A stretch of DNA of 64,000 bases. It comes from Buxus sempervirens (Eukaryota; Streptophyta; Magnoliopsida; Buxales; Buxaceae). This document shows, piece after piece, positions 45,224-57,061 of the stretch (its first letter is position 1; each line of letters begins with the position of its first letter). The stretch spans positions 40,613,439 to 40,677,438 of the forward strand of contig OX387191.1 of the NCBI GenBank assembly GCA_947561395.2, written 5' to 3'. The position numbers and the translations under genes were made by a program. The notes under the pieces are model-generated. The model ran no database searches, was not told where the DNA came from, and saw only the letters and a list, made by a program, of their open reading frames with translations.

Positions 45224-46675
45224 GATGAACCCAGAAGAGCCACCTGTGCCTCAACCACCAGCACCACAGCCTCCTGCACCACATCAACCTTTGCCACCTC
45301 GCAGAATTGAGGATGAGCTGGCAATCATGCACTTAAACCATCAAGTGGGGCATATCATTGAGCTGCTCCAAAACCTCATCAGACAAATGCCACAGCCGGT
45401 GATCCCACAACCATGAGGAGAACCGCAAGCATTGCCGCAAGGATTGCAAGGGCCGCCACAAGCTCTGCCACCGGCTTATCTAATGCCTCCACCAGTCCTC
45501 CCTCGTCAAGTACCGGCTCCTGTTGTTCCACAAGTCCAGCAACCGCAACAAGTACCCCTTGACGACGTGCTACATCTCCCACATATTCCAGAGGTAAACC
45601 ATGAAGAGGAAGAGGAGTGGTACAAACAGAGAGCTGAAGCAAGATGTATCTCGCCTGAAGTCAGTGCTGTGATTAATGACCTCAGAGCAGAAGTGCAAGA
45701 ACTGAAAAGGGGATCAGTACCAAGAGAGATGACAGTCAATAATTTCTGCTTCTTCCCTGATATACAACTTCCAGCGAAGTTCAGGTGTCCTGACTTCGAG
45801 AAATTTGACGGGATCGGCTGCCCAACTGCGCATCTCCGATCATACTGTGGAGCCATGGTGGGATACAACAGGGATGAGTAGTTAATGATACAGTTGTTCC
45901 AGAGGTCTCTGACAGGGCAAGAACACTGATGGTTTTCCACCTTGAACTCCGCGCAGATCCGCACTTGGCCAGATCTGGTGCACCTTTTCACTGAACAATT
46001 TAGGTTTAACTCTGAGGTGGTACCCATAAGGATGGAACTGATGAGGATGAGCAAGAAGACTGGAGAGATAGTCAAAGACTACGCCCAAAGGTGGCGTGAA
46101 CATGCAATGATGGTACGCCCACCATTGATGGAGGAAGAGATGGCTAGCCTATTCATCTCAACCCTAGGACAACCCTACTATTCCCACTTGATCGGCCAGC
46201 AAGCAACAAGTTTTAGCGCCCTGGTCCAGATCGCCAACAGGGTTGAATGCAGCATCAAGGCAGGATTGATAGAGGTAGGATCACCTGGGGTAATGTCAAG
46301 AAGACTAGCAAATGGAGGCAAGATGCCTGAAGGCCAAAGGGAAGTGGCAAGTGTTGACTCTGCACAGGGGCAACAACCTCTCCACTAGCAAAGAGGTACT
46401 CACCCACACGGCACAAGGCCCACGGGATTGGCACCACTACAGGGTGCACAAAGGGAAGGTAGAAGCCAAAGGGTATTCACACCACTTCCCTACACGCCTG
46501 CCGAGCTCCTTTCAATGTTGCTAAAGGGAGGCTACTTGAGGATGATTTCTCCCAACCCAAATGCAGCATTGGGTAGGAACTACGACCCCAAAGCAATCTG
46601 CGAATATCACATGGGGGCACCAGGGCACACCACCAATCAGTGTTGGGCCCTTCAGCATGCGATCCAGGATTTAAT
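45224..46675 (+). pseudogene. Gypsy gag remnant (Tat/Ogre-like wording)
   Basis: It begins with a proline-rich N-terminus (MNPEEPPVPQPPAPQPPAP), then ISPEVSAVINDLRAEVQELK and the retrotransposon gag core (FCFFPDIQLPAKFRCPDFEKF ... LVHLFTEQFRFN ... GEIVKDYAQRWREHA). A zinc-knuckle-like CEYHMGAPGHTTNQC follows near 46600. It stops at the solo LTR insertion and continues for a short distance after 48946. It is broken, with a few breaks. Confidence 0.8.
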
Positions 46676-48941
46676 TGTAAAACCCCGATATTTTCTACAT
46701 GATTTTTATTATTTATTTGGACGAATAAACTTAATGAGCTGTGTATATGTAGGGAACTTCGGTGGGAGAGCATGTACGGAATCATAGGTTTTCAAAATTC
46801 GTCGAGCGGCAATATAAGTATGGTAAGTATAAATACTTAAGGAAAATAGATTCATAGGGTTCGCAATACTCGTATACTTGTGTTGAAGGCGATTGCTGCT
46901 ATTGATCTAGGTTTTTGGGAGAGAAGAAGATTGTGAGTTTTTCCTGTCGATCGGAGTGTTCAAAATCAAGGTTTTCAGAAGAGTTTTCCTCTTGCGAACA
47001 GAGGAGCAAGTGGGCGACGATTTCAAGCAGACGAGCGACTGGGCGGCGTTCGACTGTGAGCTTTACGGATTCGAGTAGTTGTTGTTGCAGGGATTTAAGC
47101 GTGCAAGAGGTGAGTAGCATCGTTTTAAAACTGGGTTTTGGCTTTGATCCGTGAGTTTAGTCGTGTTGCATATGATTCTAGAAAATACAATTCCGAACGT
47201 GAGTTTGTGGAAGGATTTTTAGAGATAAATTTTAATGTGTTTAGAATAATTTTGAAACTTGTTTAAACGTCTCTTGGGGATAGTAGAAGGTTATAAAAAT
47301 TGTTACAGAGAGCAAAAATTCAGTCAGTCATGGAGTTTTTGCATTAACAGAGAGTTGAAATTCGTAGGGGGTATCTGCCGGGTTGGCGCCTACCTAGCGC
47401 CAACTAGTTTCAGTCGGCGCGAGACTGATTCTCCTTATCTCCAAGCTCGCGCCCATCTCACGTCGAGCGGTTTAGACAAGCGCGAGACCTATCTTTCTTA
47501 TCGCCAAGCTCGCGCCTAGCTCTCGCCCAGTTTAATTTGAGTCAGAGTGACGTGTATTTTCTAGTACTGAGTTATCGCCGACCTCGCGCCAAGTGCCAGA
47601 GGTCAGTGAAAACCCTAATACTTAGCCGAAAGGTAGTTTTGACCAAATCAAGCTAGATTATGATATGTTGAGGGTTCAATCACTTAGCTATTGACTTGTT
47701 TAGGACCTTAGAAATATTATTACCTGTTCAAACACTCTAAGATTATTAAGTGGAATTATTGGAAATCCTTAGGAGTTTCCAAAGTGAATTTTAAGGGCTA
47801 TTGATAGGTGATGGTATTTGTTCCAAAACACTAGGAGTTCATGATTTATTTCCCTTTTGTTATACATTTGTTTCTTGAATGAGAATTGTTTAATCTGGCT
47901 TTTACTTGATTTAAAGTTCTGAACTACATTTGTAAAGTTACTCTTGGTGTGAGTAAATGGGTTATTACAACTGGTCTGGTGTTATGAGATTTGAGTAAAT
48001 ACTAAAAGTACATGAGGTACTGTTCTGGTCCAGAGGGACATGTTGAGCTGTATTGTGTTGTGCATGATGATGAGTATTGTTGAGTTTATACGATAGTTTG
48101 CTGTTTTGGTTTAGCTTGTCCTAGATCCATGCTTAAGCTTAGTAATGTAATGATATTGTTAGTTGTTGTAATTTCATGGCCTTGTGTGTTGCCACGACCG
48201 GTGTAGAGCAGCCAGAAACCCTGAGTAGACCTGGTTGTCAATGCCAAAACCCGGGGAGTAGGCCGGCATTGGATGACGAAACACTGAGTAGGCCATCATT
48301 TTAGAGTTTCCGAAACCCTGAGTAGGCCAGAACTGTGTACATGGAGGTGTGGAGTGTCTACTTGGCATGTTAATTTATCAACTTAACAATAGTCATGACA
48401 TTGACCATTTCGATGTGTTGTCGGTATTGATTTGAAATATGATTGGGAACTATTGTTGGTATTTGGATTTAAACTTGGAAATTGTATTGGTTGCTTTAAT
48501 CGTACTGGTTATTTATCGATGCATAATTTGAACTGTGTTAACTATTTTATGCATGCATATGCTACTCGCTGAGATATTCGTATCTCACCCTTTTGTTTTT
48601 GTTTTGTTTTCAGATACTCGAGGTGAGGCGACTACTGGGGTAAATCCGATTGAGACATATAGGGAGGAAGATTACTATTACATTCCTTAGACCTGTAGGT
48701 TACTTTTGATTTGAACTTTTGAATTGATTAAATTTTGGAAGTGAAACAAAGTAGTTCGAGGTTGAACCATTTGATTTTAATTAAGTTGAATATTGAATTC
48801 TTAGATAAAAATATGATTGTGCAGTCTGATATGTTTTAGTTTAGATGATTATCCAGCTATCAAAATTCTTTAAGATCCTTACCTAACACTCCGTGAGACG
48901 TGTTATACCTTTATTGAACAACACGGATCCGGAGCGTTACA
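46676..48941 (+). mobile_element. Solo chromovirus-type LTR in gag
   Basis: The ends are TGTAAAACCCC and GGAGCGTTACA; TTAAT flanks it exactly at 46671-46675 and 48942-48946. At 2266 bp without internal gene parts it is a solo LTR. A GC-rich cluster of GCGCGAGA and CTCGCGCC words lies at 47375-47600, and an irregular ACCCTGAGTAGGCC repeat at about 48215-48325. It is the youngest layer of this nest. Confidence 0.9.
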
Positions 48942-48946
48942 TTAAT

Positions 48947-51834
48947 TGACTCCAAAAGACTTACTGTGGATCCTCCAACCTCTATAACTACAACCAACAC
49001 ACCGGCCACAGGTGTTATGCAAAACCCTCTTCTAGACCACAAGGGGGCATCTTCCAGTGGGACTAGTTGAAGGGAATCAGGCAAGGTTGCAAGGCGCAAC
49101 CCACTCCCACAAATCCAAAATCTTCCTTGGACGCAGTTCTGTGTTGAGTCCACCATTTCCAGGCTAAGTTGAAGTTTACTTTTTGTGTCAACCATCCTGG
49201 TCGTTTTGTAAGCATTATGCATGCTTTTACTTTTTTGCAAACTTTTGTTATAAAAAAAAAACTTTTGAAAAAAAATAGCAATCACTGGGTCGATGATGAC
49301 ATCATTCTGAGACCGCACCTTTTTTGGTACGACCATGATCATGTGAAAAATGCCGAGTTGCTCAAAGGTGTCTTCAGCCGGGTGCAACATACTGCTCCTA
49401 TGAGAACCTTGACTGAGCCAAAGGCAATCTTTCCTGATCCATGCCTTGATTTTCCTTCCAAACCTATCTTTACATTGGGGCAGAGCAATCCTTGAGAGAA
49501 AAGAAAGGAAAAGAAAAAAAGAGAGAGTGTTTAAACCAATTGAGGGCCAAGGCCGGCTTTAACATCATGTATTTAAGAAAGGATGAGAGGCCATCCTTCA
49601 TGCATCCTGAATTTTAAGAACTGCTAGTCAAAACACTTTGGGCTTGATCGTATCATTCAAATACCCGTGTTGTGTCTAGCCACCCCACACTGGGGCAAAG
49701 CTGAAAAAGAAAATAAAAAGGATGAATAGATTCTTGAATAAATTTGCATGAACATTTCAACTGAGTTGTCACAACTTCTGCAAAAGGATGAAAGGCCATC
49801 CTTGCTTTATTTTCCCAGTTTTCGAAGTCATATCTCTAGTCAAACCATTTGGGCCTAAATTACTTCTTTCTAACCCATTGAGTCATGAGTGCTAAATACG
49901 TGCCTAGCAAGGAAGAAAAGACATGGATGAGCAAAGACAAAGAAAACGAAAAGGAAGCAGAAAACACATTGGGGCATGCAAATCAAAGAAAAAAAGCCAA
50001 GATTACCCTAGATTAAAGGAAAGGAAAAGGAAAAATGCTAGAGGAAAAAAACAAAAGTCGCAAAAGGCCTCAAAAAGAAAAAAAATGAATGAAAGAAAGT
50101 GGAAAGGTATTGGCAAAGCCCAAGTAGTCAAGAAAAGGGTAGAAAATTACTTGACCCCTTCACAAAAAGACTTTGAGCCATATTCCCTTTTTTCATAAAC
50201 CAAAAAAAAACCTTAGCCTCTATTTCGTTCCATCAGAAATTCCTTTCTGATTGCAGAGGATGTGACAATTGAATTCATGCAGATCAATGATGAAGGAATC
50301 TAAAAAGAAGAACAAGCTTTGGCAAGACACAAGGTAAAACCTGAAAATGAAGAGATAAAAAAAAAACTTGAGCCTTATATCCCATCATTTCTCAGACTTA
50401 AAACTAAGCCAATTTTTTCGTCCTAATGTGAAGAACTCTCTGATCTAGGGGACATGATGAACAAAAGACGGCCAAACACCCTAAAACTGGCGCAGGCACT
50501 AACCCCAAGGGAAAAGACAAAGGGAAAACTATTAATTGCTAAATCCTGAAACCACCCTAAATGGTTGGGTGAAGGTGAGAGAAACCAAAACTAGGAAAGG
50601 GAGAACACTTCTTGAGATGCTCTTTATCTTCTAAACCTTTGCAAAACCTTTGAGAGTTAATGTCAGCACAAGTCAAGAATCTCATGGGAATATGTGTCGA
50701 GCGCACCGTCCCAGAACACTTCAAACTAACAAGGCAATTCACCATGGTTGCTGGTCCTACCTTTTCCTTTTAGTCACTTTGTACAAAATTTCTGAAAAAA
50801 GCTTTTGAAAAAATATTTCATTTCAAGCATGTGCACTCACACACACAATAAAACCAAGTAAGCGATAAGCGCTTTCAACTTGAATTTCAGGTACCTCACT
50901 ACTCTGTGAGAATTTTGCAGGCCTGGGTGAGGCAGAAAAATCAGAAGATATCAAGAAGCATCCTTAAGCCGGAAGAAAAGAAAAGAAAAAAGAAAAGCAA
51001 AGCAAAGCGGAGGAAACCATCCAAAGCACGCCAAGAGAGAATTACAGAGAGCTCACTTGTCCATTGCGGGTTCCTTCCCAAATAAAAAATCCATGCATCC
51101 TCAGTGGAGAACCATCCAGAACAAAGCTCGAGGAAGCTCAAGAAAAGGAAAAGAAAAGGCGTATTTGGAAGGGATAAAGGGTAGAGAAGGCCCTCATGTA
51201 ATTTTTGTTTACCCACTTTTGTAATGTAGGCTAGGACTTGGTCTTGGAGCTCCTTGATGTGCATAACAGCAGCAGTCCTTCAAAACTTTCCAAAAAAAAA
51301 GAAAAAGAAACAACAAAACAAAAGAAAAGCAAAAACAAAAAAAACCAACAACAACAAAAAGCAAAAAAAAAAAAAAGGAAAAAACAAACAAACAAAAATA
51401 ATAACAAAATTCAAAAAGAGCTTAGAAAAACCATTAGGGTAATCACACCCCTGGAAACACTTGAAAAATCCAAATTTGACAAAAAGTAAGAAAGAACCAA
51501 GAATTGCATCCTCATTGAAATCTGAGAAATTGAATCAACTTGAAAACTCAAAACCAGTGTACCGACATTAAATTAATGCACGGGCACCCCAAAACCTGAA
51601 AGATGTGCAAAGTGTCACTTCTTTCTGAAACCTGGAAAAGGTGCAAAGCGTCACCTATTTCCAAAAACCAGAATCGGGAAAAGTACCACGCACCTAAAAA
51701 GCTCGCGCTATGTGCTTTATCCCACAAACAAGAAATCAACTCAAAGCTCTCAGATGGACATGAGGAATGCAAAATTTGGGCTCCTTTTTTACCTTTGTCG
51801 TTTGTCAACGAGTAACTCCGACAAAGGGGGCAGT
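48947..51834 (+). other. 3' part of the gag-only element
   Basis: The first 120 bp continue the gag-like sequence. A reading frame at about 49169-49495 contains a run (DDDIILRPHLFWYDHDHVKN) that looks protein-like, but I do not recognise it. From about 49500 the strand is very rich in A and G (AAGAAAAGG words, A-runs near 51290-51400), giving lysine-rich frames by composition. The stretch ends in the purine tract before the 3' LTR. No pol domain is seen. Confidence 0.55.
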
Positions 51835-53578
51835 TGTAAGCACCCAAATTTTGTTCAAACCAAAAAGTGTTAAACACAGCAAAACCCTAAGCACGTCGAA
51901 ACGAGGAACTAAAAATTTGTCATTTTGTTAGAAGCTAATTTGGCCAGTAACCCTTGCACCATTGAAAAGTAGGCTTCGATACGATTCCAACACAACTAAA
52001 TTTGCGTGAATCAGAGTTCGAACAATGAAGTTATGGCAAAAACAGTTTGAAGGGTATTTAATTGTGATAGGAGAGAAAAGAGGTGACCCACGTGGGCCCA
52101 CGTGGGTCTGCCTCTCCCTCTCCCATTTGCCTTCTCCATTCTCTGTTAAAACTTAAAAGAGAAGGGAGGATCTCAGAGAACAAGGGGGGACAAACATAGC
52201 AAAGAAAAGGGGTGGTGGTAAAAAAAAACGGGAGAGCTCACTATCTCGGTTTCTATTCTCTTAGGCCACAAAAAAAAACCCGAAACTTGAAAGCAAAATT
52301 GGCAAGAAGGAGAGAGGGTACTGCTCACGATCAAGGACGCTCCAAGCCACGGTTTACTCTTCCGTAGGTAATGTTATGTCTTCCTCTTGATTACAGTCAT
52401 ATGAAATGTAAGTCTCAGTTCAGTTGCCTTCCTTAAGGCTTCAAAATAACACTCAAATCAGCATTCTTAAGGTGTAGAATCAACTTGTCCAATACCTGCA
52501 AAGCAAAAACAATAAAAAAAAGTGAAAGAAAAAAAAAGTATGAAGAACAGGTTCGGCTGTTGGCTGAAACAGCCAAACCTGACTTCATGAAGTGGACAAA
52601 CAGCCACAAAACGGCTGTTCTTCGGTTTCCCTTTCATTCAAATAAAAAATGGTGGGTAGGAGACTTGGTTCAAATTCTAGATTGAAACAAAGTGATTTCC
52701 AGAAATTTTCAGACATCTGAAAATCACAAAAGACATTGGAAATCCTCCCCATTTCAAAGCAATTGTTACTTAAGGAGACCAAGGATCTGTTTTGTTATTT
52801 TTTTTTCGGATTTTTTGGTTGCTAAAACAGTAACTAAAGTCAAAGCTGGAGCTTGCAACAATCGTACATGGCTTGGGGCATTTAGTTTGTAAATGTGATG
52901 AATAGTGGGGCCAGTTTTGCTATTTTGAAACATTCAAGGTTAAAATAAAATTTCAAATTTTAATTTAACCCATGCTATTCAAGCTTTCATTTCAAATGAT
53001 CCCCTACTTATATTTTTTACTCCATTTCCACATTTTAGTAGCTTTTTGAGTGCAACTTTTTATGGTGTTTATCATTTTGAGTCCTCTATAATGTAAATTA
53101 GTGGCTTTTGTTAAATCTCAGCTACAAATTTACCATTTTGCCCTTGAAAATAAATCGCGCTTTTAGATGGGCCTGTAAGATAACAAACTTTTGTGGGCTT
53201 CCTGATGAGCCTAGAAAAATCCAAAAAAAAAAGACCCGTCGTTTTGATTTCATGCTATTAGAGTTTTTTTTATTGCTATGTGCCTAAACCGGTCCAATCT
53301 TAGGGAAACACGCAAAGAAGCTAATTGGGTCAACTCGCCTAAATTCCGACTCATGGGAACCCGCTATCTAGCAGGGTAACTCAAGGTGTCTACGGACTTC
53401 CTTGGATTACAACTGAACCACTTATCCAAAGTCTCTGAGTAGACCATGCACATAAATCAAAAATCGAAGATTGGGTGATTGTTCACACCCTGAACAATGA
53501 ACAGTGGCGACTCCTTAAAACCAATGAAAAAACCGACGGAAAGTCGGGCACCGACTTCGTGCGCCCCACGTGCACACA
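51835..53578 (+). repeat. 3' LTR of the gag-only element
   Basis: This pairs with 39442-41345 and is somewhat shorter. The same hairpin position (52549-52580) is present with one changed base in an arm. Confidence 0.9.
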
Positions 53579-56500
53579 TTGGTTATTCAACACCAACGTA
53601 AGAACCCAACCGACACCCGGAATGAGTTAGCATGTACGACCCAACCTATCCAGGAGTGGGTAACGTAGCGACCGACCTATCCAGGAGCAGTACCATCCTT
53701 GAGATGTTGGAATGCCTATGACACAGAATAAGAAACTCCAGAAAACAATTTCATTTACTAGCTACTCTATGGATCCATGTAAGCGCTAAGCCTGCCAGAC
53801 ACAACTCATAATCAAACTCTAAATAACTTAATAACATATCAATTAATAATGTAGTTGCTGAACCCACTCAACGGTGGAAAACCAAACCAGGGATTGGACA
53901 TATTTCCCAATAACACCCGCACACGCGGAGACACAACTGTGTCAATAACAAACCTGCAATGGCGGAATAACAAACTAGGCAACTGCCCATGAAAATAACA
54001 CGCTTTCCACCGAGTACACGGACTGAGGATAGAAAGGCAACAGCGACAAAATAACATGCTTCCCATCAAGTACATGGATTAAGGAAGTATCCCGCCGAGT
54101 ACACGGACTGAGGATAAAACAATGAAATAGTAAAACTAAACCGCAAACGAAGGGAGAATAAATCAAGACAATAAATAAACCCAAGGCCAAGTTCTTTTAG
54201 GAAAACATCCCAAAAACCATGAATAAATCCTTTAATCAACTGTTACAATTTTTTCTGTGCAAAAGTCATTATTATTTAGGTTTTTGTCAAGTTTTAGTTC
54301 ACATTTATAAGCAAGAACAATGTTCCTAACTCTTGATTAAAACTTCTCTATTTCTACTATCTCTTAATATCCAACTTTCACTCATTTAGAACCTAAAGTG
54401 TCAAAACTTATTAACTCTATTATTTAGTACATCCAGAAGGTAGCTTAAGTCTGTATTGAAGTTTAAGAATAGATTAGGTTACCCAAAATCAGATCTAAAT
54501 AGTTTGTGACCTCTTTCTACTTAAAATATCTCCAAAAATTTCATCTTTACAATCATCGTCCCAAATTACTATTCTTTAATTCAAATTTAATTCCGCCACT
54601 TCCTACATCTCAAATTACCCTAATTACAGGTGTTACAACTTTAAAATTCCAAGAAAATCATTAAAAATTAGATCTCAGCTCAAATTCCAAAATTTGGAAA
54701 TTCTGACAGAGGTCGCTTGAGTGGGCACTCAAGCGGCCTATTGGACGTTCATTTCTGGGCAAAACTCTACTTAGCCGCTCATGACGGCGTTCAAGCAGTA
54801 ACTCGGGCGTTCAGATTTCAGGTTCTGTTTCAAAATGCACAAGCAGGGCGCTTGAACTGGCGCTCGAGCGATGACTCGAGCCCTTGGCCAATTCTTCTGT
54901 TTTCTTGGTTTTTCCTAATTTCCGAGATTTTACGTATCACCATGGTTTTAAATTGTATCTACCCCTTCAATATCATTCTAAATCATTTCTGCAACAAACC
55001 TAAACTACTTCCATTAATTATAGGTTGATCTAGAATTTTGTATCTAATTGAATCTCTAAAATCTCAACACTTTTCTAGGTTTCTAAGAAGAGTATACCAG
55101 CAAAATCAAATCTATATCTTCCCAATATTTCAAACCCAAATCAGAATCAAACAAACCACAATTCAGCAACTAAAACATTCGAGAAAAACATGCAGATCCT
55201 TTAGTTTCCAAAGGGGTTTGCTACTTGCCTCATTATGTGAATTCTTTCTTCCAAAAATCTGATCGTACCCCGATTTTCTGAGCTTGATCGCATCCTTTTA
55301 AACTCCTCCAAATCCAATCTCCACTGTTCAAATTGAAGTTCCTCGAGTGAAGATCAAAACCTCAAAATTTCAGTTCATTCCAACGGTTGGATTTCTCTAG
55401 AGCTCCGTTCGAAGTTTGCTGGTTGGACCTCTGCAGCATTGCTTTTCTTCATAAAATCCCCTCTTTTCTTTTCTCTCTTCTTTCCCCTACTTTTCTCTAG
55501 GCCCAAACACGAATTCCCCTCTCTTTTTCCTCTCTTTTTGGTTTATTTAGAAACCCTAGACCCTCTCTATACTTCCCTTTTTATAGGCTCAATAAGGTGC
55601 AACTCTAATTAGATCATCCTCACCTTAAACTCTACAACTATTTCCTCCTTTACCCCTCTTCCTAGTTATTTCCCTTAATTTTTCTTTTAATGAATTTTCT
55701 AAATACATTTTTGTGCTAAATCTTATTCTAAAATTTAAATTATAACTAAACATTTAATATTCTACTATATTACTTAAATTAAGGACCCTAAATAGTATAA
55801 TTACCATCAAGTCATTATTTCTTTCTTTTAAACCTTAAATTCCTTATTTTAAATTTAACTAAAATAAATTTGGCATGATTAAGTTATTGACTTAATAATT
55901 AATTATTTTATTCTTTTTATGGATTTGACTAATTAGAAATGACCAGAATACCCTTTTCTTTTATTTCCTTACCAAATCTTTAAATTTCTTCACAATTCCT
56001 CAAATATTATTCTTCTTATTATTTCTCTTCATAATTTGAGGTTTTGAAACTTAATTATTAGTTCTTCAAATTCTCTTTTATAATATAAATTAGATTCTTA
56101 TACTTGGTTCCTATTTTTCCTTTCTAATTTATCTTCACTTCTAAATCTTTCTAATTTATTCATTAATTATTTATTTATTGATTTATTTTATTTTCAGAAA
56201 ATCCAGGGTTTTACAATAACAATTCAACAATAAATCCGAATCACAAACCAAAGCAATAAGCATATAAAATTTATTTTCAAAATGAAACCAACAAGAAATA
56301 TCCTCATGAGAATCAAAACAAATACAGGTGTATGTGATTTCACAGGAGTCGTGAAATATGACCATTTTGAAAGGTCAAGGCATAGTCCAACAAATCCAGT
56401 CTAAGAATAAACTGCAACATATCTGGTCATATCATTACTATCATGGTGGAATATAAGAGACCTCACCCTCATGTTGCAGCTCATTCTTCATGAAAGGCCT

Positions 56501-57061
56501 CTCCATCATGGAGGAAATGTATAAATGAACTAATCTTAATCCAAATAAAGATAGACAGACTTCACTACTATCTAAACTATGGATCCATAACAAGCTAAGT
56601 CCGCTAATTGCCACAAATAAAATCAAAACAAGTAGTCCTCACGACCAACATAGGTGTAATGCCCTCATGGCAAAATAATTAGATTTCACGGCCCTCATGG
56701 CAAAATATCAATAAACATGATCTTCATGGTCAAATCAATTCAATAGTGCCCTCTTGGCAAAATCACTCCCTCATGGAGATAAATTCATGTCTACTACCCT
56801 CATGGTAAAGATACATTCCTTCATGGAGAAAATTAATACGTAGAAAACATCTCCCTCATGGAGAAAGCCAATGTTCATTAAAACCGTCAAATCCAAGAAA
56901 TAGGCTCAATCTACCCAAAACTGTAGGAAAACATTTTCTTATTGTTCCATAACTTAAAACATCTTTAAAACATACTACTACAAGTGTTGAAACCAACCAA
57001 TTCTCAAACAAATTAAATTTAAAGTCAAATTTATTCTTGGAACCAAAACAAAAGCTATTTC

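Larger units (their letters stand above)
39442..53578 (+). mobile_element. Gag-only Ty3/gypsy element (non-autonomous, LARD-like)
   Basis: The LTRs (39442-41345 and 51835-53578) start TGTAAGCACCC and end near CACGTGC(G/A)CA. A probable primer-binding site, TTGGCGACTCCACTGGGGAC, is at 41350-41369, and a purine tract (ACAAAGGGGGCAG) precedes the 3' LTR. Between them are a 3.9-kb leader full of tandem repeats, a gag-like region (45224 onward) and an A/G-rich 3' part; I see no protease, polymerase or integrase, so it would have relied on a helper. Gag is broken and further split by a solo LTR (46676-48941). The LTRs are about 95 percent alike in the parts I compared, suggesting insertion within a few million years. 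I found no clear target duplication. Confidence 0.85.
38941..56215 (-). mobile_element. Solo chromovirus-type LTR split by a gypsy element
   Basis: The ends TGTAACGCCCCAG and GGGTTTTACA are flanked by ATAAC at 38936-38940 and 56216-56220. Its own sequence is 38941-39441 plus about 53579-56215, some 3.1 kb, and has no gene parts, so it is a solo LTR. A GC-rich cluster with CTCGAGCG-like words lies at 54710-54890. A gag-only gypsy element occupies the middle. Confidence 0.85.
38427..57061 (-). mobile_element. LTR (outer) split by later insertions
   Basis: Two parts, 38427-38940 and 56216-57061, form one LTR-like sequence (plus-strand start TGTAGCACCC, i.e. a minus-strand LTR end) inserted into the RTE LINE. 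It is split by the LTR at 38941-56215, whose target duplication ATAAC joins the halves, and is cut again at 57062. The right part contains an irregular CCCTCATGG(AGA/CAA) repeat (about 56660-56870). No coding remains are visible in it. Confidence 0.6.

Noticed and set aside
49923-50198. Lysine/arginine-rich 91-residue frame, possible nuclear protein
   Set aside because: The strand is A/G-rich throughout and any frame becomes Lys-rich; no motif or conservation is evident.
51238-51489. Lys/Asn-rich frames near 51300
   Set aside because: They are products of A-runs and CAAAAA simple sequence.
39442-53578. Exact target duplication for the gag-only element
   Set aside because: CTAGC before the 5' LTR has no matching word after the 3' LTR, so none is claimed.
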